A DNA stretch of 64,000 nt from Flavobacterium noncentrifugens. GTDB lineage: Bacteria > Bacteroidota > Bacteroidia > Flavobacteriales > Flavobacteriaceae. Below the pieces are notes generated by a model. That model was given only the letters and a program-made list of their open reading frames with translations, made no database searches and was not told the origin of the DNA. The DNA is taken from the NCBI RefSeq assembly GCF_900100375.1, contig NZ_FNEZ01000001.1:124001-188000 (forward strand), given 5' to 3'. Positions within the stretch are counted from its first letter, which is position 1, and each line of letters opens with the position of its first letter. This document shows, in pieces, positions 28,737-37,033 of this stretch. Made by a program: the position numbers and the translations under genes.

Positions 28737-29071
28737 TTTCTATCGTATTGGCAGCAGCTGTGCAGTTTGGCATACGTTTCATCCGATGCTTTGGCTTCTT
28801 CGGTATCATGTCCTACATTCGCAACTGCTTTTTTTACAGCGGCCAATGATGTTTTTTCTTCGTTCACGATCAGGTTCAGTTTGTGGGTTTCAACATCCCA
28901 ATTTGCCGATTTAACGCCGTCAACGCTATAAGCCGCTTTCTCGATCCGCTTTTTGCATTGCTCGCAATTGCCGTTTACTTCAACCGTATATTTGGCATTC
29001 TTATTTTTCTTTTCCTGTGCTTGCGCCGACATTCCAATGATGGCAACAAGAATGATGATAATATTTTTCAT
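28733..29071 (-). CDS. Periplasmic heavy-metal-associated (HMA) protein
   Basis: 112 residues with a signal peptide (about 1-18, ending SAQAQ) and one HMA domain (about 27-92) with CEQC as the metal site (GNCEQCKKRIEKA). A second Cys pair in the C-terminal LHSCCQYDRK could add a metal ligand. It is in an operon after the TonB receptor (25 bp) and overlaps the HMA-MauE gene by 4 bp, so it probably passes metal between receptor and inner-membrane protein. Confidence 0.88.
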   Translation of the reverse strand: MKNIIIILVAIIGMSAQAQEKKNKNAKYTVEVNGNCEQCKKRIEKAAYSVDGVKSANWDVETHKLNLIVNEEKTSLAAVKKAVANVGHDTEEAKASDETYAKLHSCCQYDRK

Positions 29072-29096
29072 TATTAACTATTAATTATTATTTGAA

Positions 29097-31118
29097 CTAT
29101 TTGATTTTAAACCGCAATCCTGCATAATACATCTGTCCGAAAACCGGCGCATAGACAATCGAGGAATCGAAATTGGGTCCAAACGGATTGGAACTTCCCA
29201 AAATCGCTTTTTCCTGTGTATAATTCCCGATGTTTTCCCCGCCGATGTACATTTCAAAAATAGATGAAAAGGTTCGGGTAATTTGCGCATTAAACAAAGA
29301 AAATGACGGCGAATATTCCGGGAATCGTTCTGAAACCGGATTTGATGCCATATTCGGAAGTTTTTGTTGTCCCATCCAATTGTAAGTCACATCAAATTTC
29401 CATTGCTGGCCAAGATCCAAAATATGTGTTTTGAATTCGAGATTTGCAAAAAAACGGTGCTTTGCCTGCAACGGCCTTTCGGAAGTTCCGCTTAAATAAT
29501 CAGTTTGGATGTCGTAATATTTATAAGCAGTCCGCAGGTTTAAATGCGTCATTGGCTCATAATTGAATTCGGCCTGCAAACTGTTGGCAAACGATTTTCC
29601 GTTCAGATTGTAAAACAAAGCCTGTTGCGGCGGCGCATACAAATCGACAACCACCTGATTATTGAAATCGGTTCTATAAAAATCAAAACCGGCATCGGCA
29701 CTTTTCCCGAAAATTTTAAAACCCTGTGAAAAACTGAGGCCGTAATTCCATGCGATTTCAGGATCGAGCCCGTAAATTTTCCCGCCGGAACTTAAAATAT
29801 CAAATGCCCTTGAACTCGCAAAAAGTTGCTGGTTTTCGGCAAAAATATTCGCCAAACGTTTTCCGCGTCCTGCAGAAGCGCGAATCACGCCTTTTTCCCA
29901 CGGATTGTATCGGATGTGCAATCTTGGTGTAACAAAAGTGCCGAGGCGGTTGTGGTTGTCAATTCTTCCGCCTGCGATCAGACTAAAGTTGTCCGAATTG
30001 TCATACGTATATTCGAAAAAAGCGCCAACCGAATTGTCAATGCGGTCAAAATTGCCATTAATATTCGGAACGCCAACCAATTCGTTGTAACGGTCATATG
30101 TAAAATTCAATCCGGTCGCGAATTTGTGCATGGTGTTGTTGATGATCGAATTGAAGATCAGGTTCGAATAATAGCTTTGCTGATGAATGTCATATTCGTT
30201 CAAGCCAAAATACGAATCCTGTTTGTGGCTGTTGAACGCATTTTGGAAACCGATGCTTTGAAACGGCATATCGGGAAAAACATAACCGAGTTTTGCCGAT
30301 ACATCCAAACGCTGCGTATTGATTTCAGAACCCCAGGAATTCGTGGTGCCGTGGTCGCGGTTTTTATCAAAATCGACCTGCCCGGTTTGCTTTTCATCAT
30401 CCATATACCTGAAATTGATAAAACTGACCCAGCCTTTTTTGGCATCGGTATATTGCCAGCGGTTCATGACATTGGTTTGGCGCGCCAGCGGATTGTCGAG
30501 GAAACCATCATTGTTCATGTCGTTTTTTGACAGCCGTAAATTGTTGTGCAGAAAAAAACTCGTCGCCCATTTATCCGAAACTTTGACATTTGTATGGACA
30601 TTCGCTTCAAAGCGCGACCCGCTATCTCCATAAACATTTAAGAAAAACGGAATGTCATTCGCTGGTTTGATCAGTTCGGTATTGATCTGACCCGAAATGC
30701 TTTCGTAACCGTTTACAACCGATCCTGCGCCTTTCGTGATTTGGATGCTTTCGACCCAGGTTCCGGGTGTAAACGTGAGTCCGTAAGCCTGTGAAGCACC
30801 ACGTACCGACGGGATATTCTCTTCGGTGATCATTAAATACGGACTCGTCAATCCAAGCATTTTGATTTGTTTCGTTCCTGTTAATGCATCCGAAAAATTG
30901 ACATCGATTGACGGATTGGTTTCGAAGCTTTCGGCAAGGTTGCAACACGCGGCTTTGAGCAATTCGTGGCTCGTCATCGTCGTTGTATTTGCCGTAACGG
31001 TGTAGGATTTTTTGAGGCTTTTGCGTGTAGATTCGACTTTGACAGCTTTCAGCGTATCTTGCGCTACAGCATCAAAACCCAGAAACAACAGCAAAAGCAC
31101 TGTGAGGTATTTGTACAT
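29097..31118 (-). CDS. TonB-dependent receptor, probable metal-linked
   Basis: 673 residues from the ATG at 31118, which gives a proper signal peptide (MYKYLTVLLLLFLGFDAVAQ); a start 14 codons upstream would not. The plug (about 45-155) contains a CCNLAESFETNPSIDVNF segment with an unusual CC pair near the TonB-box side, and the barrel runs to the terminal YYAGLRFKIK. No CarboxypepD_reg or STN domain. It lies between a Cys-rich HYC_CC_PP protein and two HMA proteins, so the cargo is likely a metal, perhaps copper. The closest named families would be the smaller siderophore/metal receptors rather than SusC. Confidence 0.9.
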   Translation of the reverse strand: MYKYLTVLLLLFLGFDAVAQDTLKAVKVESTRKSLKKSYTVTANTTTMTSHELLKAACCNLAESFETNPSIDVNFSDALTGTKQIKMLGLTSPYLMITEENIPSVRGASQAYGLTFTPGTWVESIQITKGAGSVVNGYESISGQINTELIKPANDIPFFLNVYGDSGSRFEANVHTNVKVSDKWATSFFLHNNLRLSKNDMNNDGFLDNPLARQTNVMNRWQYTDAKKGWVSFINFRYMDDEKQTGQVDFDKNRDHGTTNSWGSEINTQRLDVSAKLGYVFPDMPFQSIGFQNAFNSHKQDSYFGLNEYDIHQQSYYSNLIFNSIINNTMHKFATGLNFTYDRYNELVGVPNINGNFDRIDNSVGAFFEYTYDNSDNFSLIAGGRIDNHNRLGTFVTPRLHIRYNPWEKGVIRASAGRGKRLANIFAENQQLFASSRAFDILSSGGKIYGLDPEIAWNYGLSFSQGFKIFGKSADAGFDFYRTDFNNQVVVDLYAPPQQALFYNLNGKSFANSLQAEFNYEPMTHLNLRTAYKYYDIQTDYLSGTSERPLQAKHRFFANLEFKTHILDLGQQWKFDVTYNWMGQQKLPNMASNPVSERFPEYSPSFSLFNAQITRTFSSIFEMYIGGENIGNYTQEKAILGSSNPFGPNFDSSIVYAPVFGQMYYAGLRFKIK

Positions 31119-31169
31119 AAATTTGATTTTAATATTTTGAAAGTCGGTGCACTTTGTCAAATATTAAAA

Positions 31170-31589
31170 TCAGGCGTAAAAGGTATATTGGCTGTACAGC
31201 TTGTATAAGGGCGGCGCATTCGCATCGCAATAATAAGTCGGGATTGGGCTGTTTTGAACCGTTGGCACGGATGTAAAAACGATTGGTTTCCAGTTTTCAA
31301 ATACAAAAGGCGCATCAATCTGGAAGGAAAAAACTTTAACGGTAACTTCCGATTTTTTATCGATTTTGACGATTTTGTCCTTGCAACAGCTTTTGGAAGT
31401 TGTGGCTTTTGGCGCGCAACAGGATTTTTCCGAAGGCATTTCCTTTACAACATCCGAAGCATCCACAGGGTAAACCGATGAAATCCCTGCGATGTTTCCG
31501 CCACAATAATGCACATTGAACGCAAGACCGACATTGGAAACCAATATCAGAAAAGCCAGAAACAAACTTGTGCCTTTTGTAAACTTCAT
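31170..31589 (-). CDS. HYC_CC_PP family Cys-rich protein
   Basis: 139 residues with a signal peptide (about 1-23). The three motif groups that name this family are seen: HYCGG right after the signal, paired Cys (KSCCAP and SKSCCKD, about 55-70), and PP near the C-terminus (NAPPLYKLYS). Members typically lie next to TonB receptors and HMA proteins in Bacteroidota; the Cys/His content suggests metal binding. First gene of the metal cluster, 51 bp before the receptor start. Confidence 0.85.
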   Translation of the reverse strand: MKFTKGTSLFLAFLILVSNVGLAFNVHYCGGNIAGISSVYPVDASDVVKEMPSEKSCCAPKATTSKSCCKDKIVKIDKKSEVTVKVFSFQIDAPFVFENWKPIVFTSVPTVQNSPIPTYYCDANAPPLYKLYSQYTFYA

Positions 31590-31635
31590 GCGGCAAATTT
31601 ATTCAAAAAAGCAAAGCGGGAATCCTTATGAAATG

Positions 31636-32085
31636 TTATTTTTTGGAAACGGTTTTCTGATAGTAAAATGCAGGCAGAAACAAGAGCAGGAAAATCGGCT
31701 GGATCAAAAAACGTCGGATATAAAACAGCATCATTTTATTTTCTTCCCCTGAAAAAATCAGCACTGCAAAAAATAATGCGATCAGGATTCCGAAGAACAA
31801 CGCATACAATATGGCCGAGAATTTCGTCAGCTCCAAATCCTTAAATGCAATGTAGATAATGCCGAGTGAAAAAAAAGTGTTCAGCGTATACCGGTAAAAC
31901 AGCCCAGCAAGAAGCTTGAGATGATCGATCTCCGGCAACGGCCATTTCACAAAATCCATTTTAAAATAATGCAGGAACGGATCGTAGAAAAGCACATTTT
32001 CAAACGCGCGCACGAATACCAGCGCACAAATGAACATTGACGCAAACAGGATTTTAACTTTATGTTTAAACAGTCTTTCTGGCAT
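31636..32085 (-). CDS. Exosortase F system-associated membrane protein
   Basis: 149 residues from the ATG at 32085 (MPERLFKHKVKILFASM); longer in-frame starts run back through the exosortase gene and give a Cys-rich non-conserved extension. Four hydrophobic segments are visible. It overlaps the 3' end of the exosortase gene by 20 bp, the arrangement typical of the exosortase-F-associated protein in Flavobacteriia. Its role is unknown; the strict linkage implies it supports exosortase F. No cargo gene with an obvious C-terminal sorting tag is seen nearby. Confidence 0.85.
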   Translation of the reverse strand: MPERLFKHKVKILFASMFICALVFVRAFENVLFYDPFLHYFKMDFVKWPLPEIDHLKLLAGLFYRYTLNTFFSLGIIYIAFKDLELTKFSAILYALFFGILIALFFAVLIFSGEENKMMLFYIRRFLIQPIFLLLFLPAFYYQKTVSKK

Positions 32086-32617
32086 ATAAAGAGAATTTAT
32101 TAACCCAAATGATCCATAAAATAAATACGACGCCGTAAATGCACAGCGGAAAAAACACATCGTGAAGCAAACGCTGCTGCGCCGGATAATAATAAAGCAA
32201 ATAGGACAACAGCGCGATCCGCCAGACATTAAGCATGTAAATCAGCATGCTTCCAAAGAGCGCAAACAGGATTGTATGCCGCAATTTTCCCGTAAAAGCC
32301 ACAACAAATGCAACAAATAGAATAATAACGCTTACCGCATTACAGCCTTCGATAATGCGCGCAAGATACTTACCATTATAAATAATTTTAAAACTGGCTT
32401 CTTCTGGATGCGGAATGATAGAAGCATTGGCATTAAAAAAATGAAGCAATTCCTGGGTTTGATACGATACCATTTTTGTGATCGTATCGACTTCATAGGC
32501 CGCGCTGTCAAACCGGCTCAGGTAAAACTGGTACACAAAAGTCAGCAGCAAATATGCCAGCAGGAACTTTCCAAGGAATAAAAGAAACGGTTTGTATTTT
32601 GTGAAGTAATTTTTCAA
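32066..32617 (-). CDS. xrtF: Exosortase F
   Basis: 183 residues, five to six membrane segments. The catalytic triad of exosortase/archaeosortase proteins is present: Cys92 in EGCNAVSV, Arg133 in NVWRIALL and His152 in LLHDVFF. It is a membrane transpeptidase/protease predicted to process C-terminal sorting signals of exported proteins. The small size and the overlapping downstream partner identify the F type found in Flavobacteriia. Confidence 0.9.
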   Translation of the reverse strand: MKNYFTKYKPFLLFLGKFLLAYLLLTFVYQFYLSRFDSAAYEVDTITKMVSYQTQELLHFFNANASIIPHPEEASFKIIYNGKYLARIIEGCNAVSVIILFVAFVVAFTGKLRHTILFALFGSMLIYMLNVWRIALLSYLLYYYPAQQRLLHDVFFPLCIYGVVFILWIIWVNKFSLYARKTV

Positions 32618-32631
32618 AAGGGCATTTTTAA

Positions 32632-32639
32632 CAAATTTA
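32632..32639 (-). promoter_or_regulatory. -7 box (TAAATTTG) for exosortase F
   Basis: Exact TAnnTTTG match on the minus strand 15 bp before the start codon; no clear TTG at -33. Confidence 0.4.
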
Positions 32640-32664
32640 TGTAATTTTAGGTTCGGTTATTAAA

Positions 32665-32672
32665 TACTTTTG
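32665..32672 (+). promoter_or_regulatory. -7 box (TACTTTTG) for GAF protein gene
   Basis: Exact TAnnTTTG match 16 bp before the start codon of the GAF gene, facing away from the exosortase box; no clear -33 TTG. Confidence 0.45.
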
Positions 32673-32687
32673 TATAAAAAATAAGCC

Positions 32688-33143
32688 ATGACATTCCAGG
32701 AATTAGAGATCAAAGTGCAGGACATTTTGCACCACAAAAATATTTTGCGCGATGAAAAACTGTTGCAGATCTGCCATTTGCTGCGCGACAACATCGACTA
32801 TTACGACTGGGTCGGGTTCTATTTCAGAAACGGCGACAAAGAAGAATTATTGCTCGGGCCTTATGCAGGCGAACCTACAGATCACACTGTGATTCCATTC
32901 GGGAAAGGCATTTGTGGCCAGGTTGCGGTGTCGAATAAAAATTTTGTCGTGCCCGATGTTTCGGCCCAGGACAATTACATCGCGTGTTCGATCACGGTAA
33001 AATCGGAAATTGTGGTTCCCATGTTTGTGAATGGTGAAAATATTGGTCAAATTGACATTGACTCAAATGTAAAAGATCCATTTACTGAAAATGACGAGCG
33101 TTTTTTGGAGTTTGTGAATGCAGAAATTGCAAAATTGTTTTAG
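32688..33143 (+). CDS. GAF-domain protein, free methionine-R-sulfoxide reductase-like
   Basis: 151 residues, a single GAF domain of the fRMsr type (VGFYF, FGKGICGQVA, NYIACS, SEIVVPMF, NIGQIDIDS). Two of the three Cys of characterised free-Met-R-sulfoxide reductases are kept with the exact 24-residue spacing (Cys76 and Cys100, equivalent to E. coli Cys94 and Cys118). The third (E. coli Cys84) is replaced by Asp/His in the PTDHTVIP loop. The presumed catalytic Cys100 remains, so activity is possible with altered recycling. The stop codon TAG is the first bases of dispersed repeat copy C. Confidence 0.82.
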   Translation: MTFQELEIKVQDILHHKNILRDEKLLQICHLLRDNIDYYDWVGFYFRNGDKEELLLGPYAGEPTDHTVIPFGKGICGQVAVSNKNFVVPDVSAQDNYIACSITVKSEIVVPMFVNGENIGQIDIDSNVKDPFTENDERFLEFVNAEIAKLF

Positions 33144-33240
33144 GAGCTGATTCCCGCTTTCCGCCTTTATCTTTTTCGCCTTCGTTCCTCAGTCAAAAAA
33201 GGATACCGGCTGCAATCGCGGCTAGGGCATTTTCATCCAC
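33142..33240 (-). repeat. Dispersed intergenic repeat, copy C (inverted)
   Basis: Reverse-orientation copy: AGGAGCTGATTCCCGCTTTC, then TATCTTTTTCGCCTTCGTTC, then AAAAAAGGATACCGGCTGCA, GCGGCTAGGGCATTTTCATC. It starts inside the stop codon of the GAF gene and occupies the first 100 bp of the rpsO upstream region. Confidence 0.75.
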
Positions 33241-33283
33241 AATGAAATTTTTCAAAAACATCGGTTAACGGTTTCCAAAAAAC

Positions 33284-33313
33284 TTGCATTTCCAAAAAAT
33301 AAATTTACCTTTG
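33284..33313 (+). promoter_or_regulatory. Bacteroidota-type promoter of rpsO
   Basis: TTG at 33284-33286, 19-bp spacer, then TACCTTTG at 33306-33313. Both boxes fit the consensus; the rpsO start is 56 bp downstream. Confidence 0.8.
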
Positions 33314-33369
33314 CACACGAATTGGAAAAACTCCCATTCATACATAATAATCATTTAAATAATATTAGC

Positions 33370-33639
33370 ATGTACTTAACTAAAGAAGTAAAGGAACAAA
33401 TTTTTGCAAAACACGGAGGTGCTGCAGCCAACACAGGTTCTGCTGAAGGGCAAATCGCATTATTCACACACAGAATTTCGCACCTTACAGAGCACTTGAA
33501 AAAAAATCGCCACGATTACAACACAGAGCGTTCACTCGTTTTGTTAGTAGGTAAAAGAAGATCGCTACTTGACTACCTCAAGAAAAAAGAGATCAACAGA
33601 TACCGTGAGATTATCAAAGAATTGAATATCAGAAAATAA
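33370..33639 (+). CDS. rpsO: 30S ribosomal protein S15
   Basis: 89 residues, the usual S15 length, from the ATG at 33370 (MYLTKEVKEQIF). An in-frame ORF opens 16 codons earlier but starts right at the promoter. The S15 core is clear: GSAEGQIALFTHRISHLTEH, then LLVGKRRSLLDYL. It binds 16S rRNA and 30S platform proteins. As in many bacteria rpsO is followed by pnp; a terminator separates them here. Confidence 0.97.
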   Translation: MYLTKEVKEQIFAKHGGAAANTGSAEGQIALFTHRISHLTEHLKKNRHDYNTERSLVLLVGKRRSLLDYLKKKEINRYREIIKELNIRK

Positions 33640-33649
33640 TTCAATATTT

Positions 33650-33680
33650 AAAGAGGTGCGAACGCGCCTCTTTTTTTTTA
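33650..33680 (+). terminator. Terminator after rpsO
   Basis: Stem AAGAGGTGCG / CGCGCCTCTT with a short loop, followed by nine T. Confidence 0.88.
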
Positions 33681-33821
33681 TAGCATTTAAGATTATTTAG
33701 GATTCTGAGAATCAGGATCGGCTTACAGGAAAAAAGTTTGGTTTTTCATTGGGTTTTAGGCAATAACTACGCAACAACAACACAACTAAGACCCATTGTT
33801 TAACTAAGAGAATTAAATTTT

Positions 33822-36107
33822 ATGATTCCACAATTATTTGTAGAAAGCATCGATTTAGGTGATGGCAGAAACATCACAATCGAGACAGGACGTTTGGCGA
33901 AACAAGCCGACGGTTCTGTGGTAGTAAGAATTGGAAAAACGGTGATTTTAGGCACCGTTGTTTCCGCAAGAAAAGCAAGTCCGGGGATCGATTTTTTACC
34001 GTTAACGGTAGATTACCGCGAGAAATTTGCAGCAGCAGGCCGTTTCCCAGGAGGTTTCTTCAAAAGAGAAGCACGCCCGAGCGACAACGAAGTATTAACG
34101 ATGAGATTGGTAGACCGCGTTTTGCGTCCGCTTTTCCCAAGCGATTACCACGCTGAAGTGCAAGTAATGATCCAACTAATGTCGCACGATGAAGATGTGA
34201 TGCCGGATGCATTGGCAGGCTTGGCAGCTTCGGCAGCTTTGGCTTTGTCTGACATTCCGTTTGAAACGTTGATTTCAGAAGCTCGCGTTGGAAGAATTGA
34301 CGGAAAATTCATCATCAATCCATCACGCGCCCAATTGGAATTGTCGGATATCGACATGATGATTGGTGCTTCAACCGATTCTATCGCGATGGTGGAAGGC
34401 GAAATGAAAGAAATTTCAGAAGCTGAAATGGTTGAAGCGATCAAATTCGCACACGGACACATCAAAAACCAAATTGCGGCACAAGAACGTTTGCAAGCTG
34501 CTTTTGGCAAAAAAGAAGTGCGTACTTACGATCAGGAAAGAACAGACGAAACTATTCATGCGAAAGTGAGAGCTGCGGCATACGATAAAATTTACGCGAT
34601 TGCGAGCAAAGGTTCTGCGAAACACGAACGTTCTGCTTCATTTGACGCTGTAAAAGAAGAAGTGAAAGCTTTGTTTACCGATGAAGAATTGCTCGAAAAC
34701 GGCGATCTTGTTTCGAAATATTTTAAAGATGTCAATAAAGAAGCCGTTCGCAACGTAACCTTAGACCTAGGAACACGTTTGGACGGAAGAAAAACAACTG
34801 AGATCAGACCAATCTGGTGTGAAGTTGATTATTTGCCATCAGTTCACGGTTCTGCATTGTTTACGCGTGGAGAAACACAGGCACTGGCTACAGCGACTTT
34901 AGGAACTTCAAGAGAAGCAAACCAAATCGACTCACCATCTGAACAAGGAGAAGAAAAATTCTACTTACACTATAATTTCCCACCGTTTTCTACAGGGGAA
35001 GCACGTCCGTTAAGAGGAACTTCACGTAGAGAAGTTGGTCACGGAAACTTGGCACAACGTGCATTGAAAAACATGATTCCTGCTGAAAATCCGTACACAA
35101 TTCGTGTGGTTTCTGAAGTATTGGAATCAAATGGTTCATCTTCGATGGCGACAGTTTGCGCCGGAACTTTGGCTTTGATGGACGCTGGTGTTCAAATGAT
35201 CCGCCCGGTTTCAGGAATTGCAATGGGATTGATTACCGATGGTGATCGTTTCGCAGTATTGTCTGATATCTTGGGTGATGAAGATCACTTGGGTGACATG
35301 GACTTTAAAGTAACCGGAACTTCTGAAGGAATTACGGCTTGTCAAATGGACATCAAGATCGACGGATTGAAATACGAAATCATGGAGCAGGCTTTAGCCC
35401 AGGCTCGTGATGGCCGTTTGCACATCCTTGGAAAACTCGTTGAAACATTGGCTACACCAAGAACGGATGTAAAAGCGCACGCTCCGAAAATCATCATGAG
35501 AACCATTCCTGGTGCTTTCATTGGTGCACTTATCGGGCCTGGAGGAAAAGTGATCCAGGAATTGCAAAAAGCGACCGGAACTACGATCGTGATCAACGAA
35601 GTGAACGAAGAAGGTGTTGTAGAAATCCTTGGAACAGATCCGGACGGAATCGCAGCAGTATTGGCGAAAATCGACTCATTGATTTTTAAACCTGTAGTGG
35701 GCGAAACGTACGATGTGAAAGTGATCAAAATGCTTGACTTTGGTGCCGTTGTAGAATATTTACAAGCGCCGGGTGCAGAAGTATTGCTTCATGTATCTGA
35801 ACTGGATTGGGCACGTACGGAAAATGTTTCTGACGTAGTTAATATGGGTGACGAATTCCAGGTGAAATACCTCGGGATCGATCCAAAAACCAGAAAAGAA
35901 AAAGTATCGAGAAAAGCGTTGATGCCAAGGCCTCCGAGAGACGAAAATGCTCCAAGGGAAGATCGTGGCCCGCGTCCTGAAAGACGTGATGACCGTGGTC
36001 CTAGAAGAGACGACCGTCGCGATGATAGAGGCCCGCGTCCTGAAAGACGTGACGACAGAGCGCCTCGTGCTGAAAATGACGAAAATAAAGACAAGCCGCA
36101 AGACTAA
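33822..36107 (+). CDS. pnp: Polynucleotide phosphorylase
   Basis: 761 residues. Two RNase PH domains (about 10-215 and 315-550), with [16 protein letters not shown] and [14 protein letters not shown] motifs, then KH ([15 protein letters not shown], about 565-620) and S1 (about 630-700). A C-terminal tail of about 50 residues is made of Arg/Asp/Pro repeats ([13 protein letters not shown]), a candidate disordered RNA-binding extension beyond the standard family length. It degrades RNA 3'-5' using phosphate. The 182-bp upstream region after the rpsO terminator includes a small GATTC/GAATC hairpin but no obvious TAnnTTTG box. Confidence 0.97.
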   Translation: MIPQLFVESIDLGDGRNITIETGRLAKQADGSVVVRIGKTVILGTVVSARKASPGIDFLPLTVDYREKFAAAGRFPGGFFKREARPSDNEVLTMRLVDRVLRPLFPSDYHAEVQVMIQLMSHDEDVMPDALAGLAASAALALSDIPFETLISEARVGRIDGKFIINPSRAQLELSDIDMMIGASTDSIAMVEGEMKEISEAEMVEAIKFAHGHIKNQIAAQERLQAAFGKKEVRTYDQERTDETIHAKVRAAAYDKIYAIASKGSAKHERSASFDAVKEEVKALFTDEELLENGDLVSKYFKDVNKEAVRNVTLDLGTRLDGRKTTEIRPIWCEVDYLPSVHGSALFTRGETQALATATLGTSREANQIDSPSEQGEEKFYLHYNFPPFSTGEARPLRGTSRREVGHGNLAQRALKNMIPAENPYTIRVVSEVLESNGSSSMATVCAGTLALMDAGVQMIRPVSGIAMGLITDGDRFAVLSDILGDEDHLGDMDFKVTGTSEGITACQMDIKIDGLKYEIMEQALAQARDGRLHILGKLVETLATPRTDVKAHAPKIIMRTIPGAFIGALIGPGGKVIQELQKATGTTIVINEVNEEGVVEILGTDPDGIAAVLAKIDSLIFKPVVGETYDVKVIKMLDFGAVVEYLQAPGAEVLLHVSELDWARTENVSDVVNMGDEFQVKYLGIDPKTRKEKVSRKALMPRPPRDENAPREDRGPRPERRDDRGPRRDDRRDDRGPRPERRDDRAPRAENDENKDKPQD

Positions 36108-36126
36108 TTTTTTTTCAAAAATAACC

Positions 36127-36158
36127 AAACCCCGACAGCAATGCCGGGGTTTTTTTAT
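36127..36158 (+). terminator. Terminator after pnp
   Basis: Stem AACCCCG / CGGGGTT with a 14-nt interval including AGCAATGC, then seven T. Confidence 0.8.
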
Positions 36159-36197
36159 TGCTTTTTGATGTGTTAAAGTGGTGCCCACAAAAAAAGA

Positions 36198-36232
36198 TTG
36201 CCTTTTTATATGTAAGAATTTCTCTATCTTTA
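36198..36232 (+). promoter_or_regulatory. Possible promoter of surface-protein operon
   Basis: TTG at 36198-36200 and TATCTTTA (7 of 8 to TAnnTTTG) at 36225-36232, 24-bp spacer, slightly long. It is 52 bp before the first gene of the operon. Confidence 0.4.
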
Positions 36233-36283
36233 GAAAATTTAACGAACCTGCATTTTGAAGACTAACCTGCAAAGCGACCTCCA

Positions 36284-37033
36284 ATGAAATCAAAAAACTT
36301 AAATTTTTTTAGTTGTATGCTGCTGCTGACAGCCTGCAATTTTTACCATTGTTACAGCCAGGAACAAGCTTTGCAAAATCTTTACAATGCATTTGACAGT
36401 ACAATAGGTTATCAGAATCTTGGGATCAATAACGGCACGATCCACATCAATAATGACCGTTCAGACAATAAAACAAACCGCTACTATTTAAAAGATTCCT
36501 ATTTACCAGGCATTGCGGTTTACGATGGGCAGGTTTACCGCGAAAGCAAATTAAAATACGATCTTTCGAAAGATATATTGATCGTTAAAGTATATGGAGA
36601 ATCAAACAATACCGGCATAGAACTGATCCCCGAAAAAACAGCCGGATTTGAAATCGACGCAAAAAAGTTTGTGAATTTAAGTTATGGAACACCAAAGTTG
36701 CCTGCGTTTATCTCCGGCTTCTATGAGGTTGTAACCGGTACTCCAGAGCTGCAATTTTACATAAAACACCATAAAGAACATTTAGAATCCATTAACGATC
36801 GTGGCAAATTCACCAATTATCAAACGCAAAATTCATTTGTTGTGTGCTACAAAAATGAATACCGCCTGATCAACTCACAAAGCGATTTCACCAGGGTCTT
36901 TCCCGATTACCTGAAAGAAATAGACAATTTTTATCAGATTAACCGTGAAGACAAAAGAAAAGATCCAACACAATTTATGCGGAATTTGCTGATTTACACA
37001 GGAAGCCTGCTTGCAAAAGACTACAAACAATGA
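36284..37033 (+). CDS. Secreted hypothetical protein, first gene of TonB/DUF4249 operon
   Basis: 249 residues with a signal peptide of about 25 residues (LNFFSCMLLLTACNFYHCYS); LLLTAC resembles a lipobox, so lipidation at that Cys is possible. The body is beta-rich with no family recognised. The gene ends with a 4-bp overlap onto the STN TonB-receptor gene, so its product is presumably part of the same envelope system. Proteins of this sort sit at this place in similar clusters in related genomes, as I recall; I cannot confirm that here. Confidence 0.75.
   Translation: MKSKNLNFFSCMLLLTACNFYHCYSQEQALQNLYNAFDSTIGYQNLGINNGTIHINNDRSDNKTNRYYLKDSYLPGIAVYDGQVYRESKLKYDLSKDILIVKVYGESNNTGIELIPEKTAGFEIDAKKFVNLSYGTPKLPAFISGFYEVVTGTPELQFYIKHHKEHLESINDRGKFTNYQTQNSFVVCYKNEYRLINSQSDFTRVFPDYLKEIDNFYQINREDKRKDPTQFMRNLLIYTGSLLAKDYKQ

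Noticed and set aside
29826..30530. Long open frame on the + strand inside the TonB receptor gene (234 codons)
   Set aside because: Fully antisense to a clear receptor gene; composition is Ile/Val/Arg-rich without domains, and no promoter or start context is seen.
31595..31602. TAAATTTG -7 box on the minus strand before the HYC_CC_PP gene
   Set aside because: It ends only 6 bp before the start codon, so the transcript would be leaderless or start inside the gene, and there is no -33 TTG.
35960..36060. Short direct repeats at the 3' end of pnp as CRISPR-like array
   Set aside because: Repeats are in frame, coding and only two copies, with no spacers.
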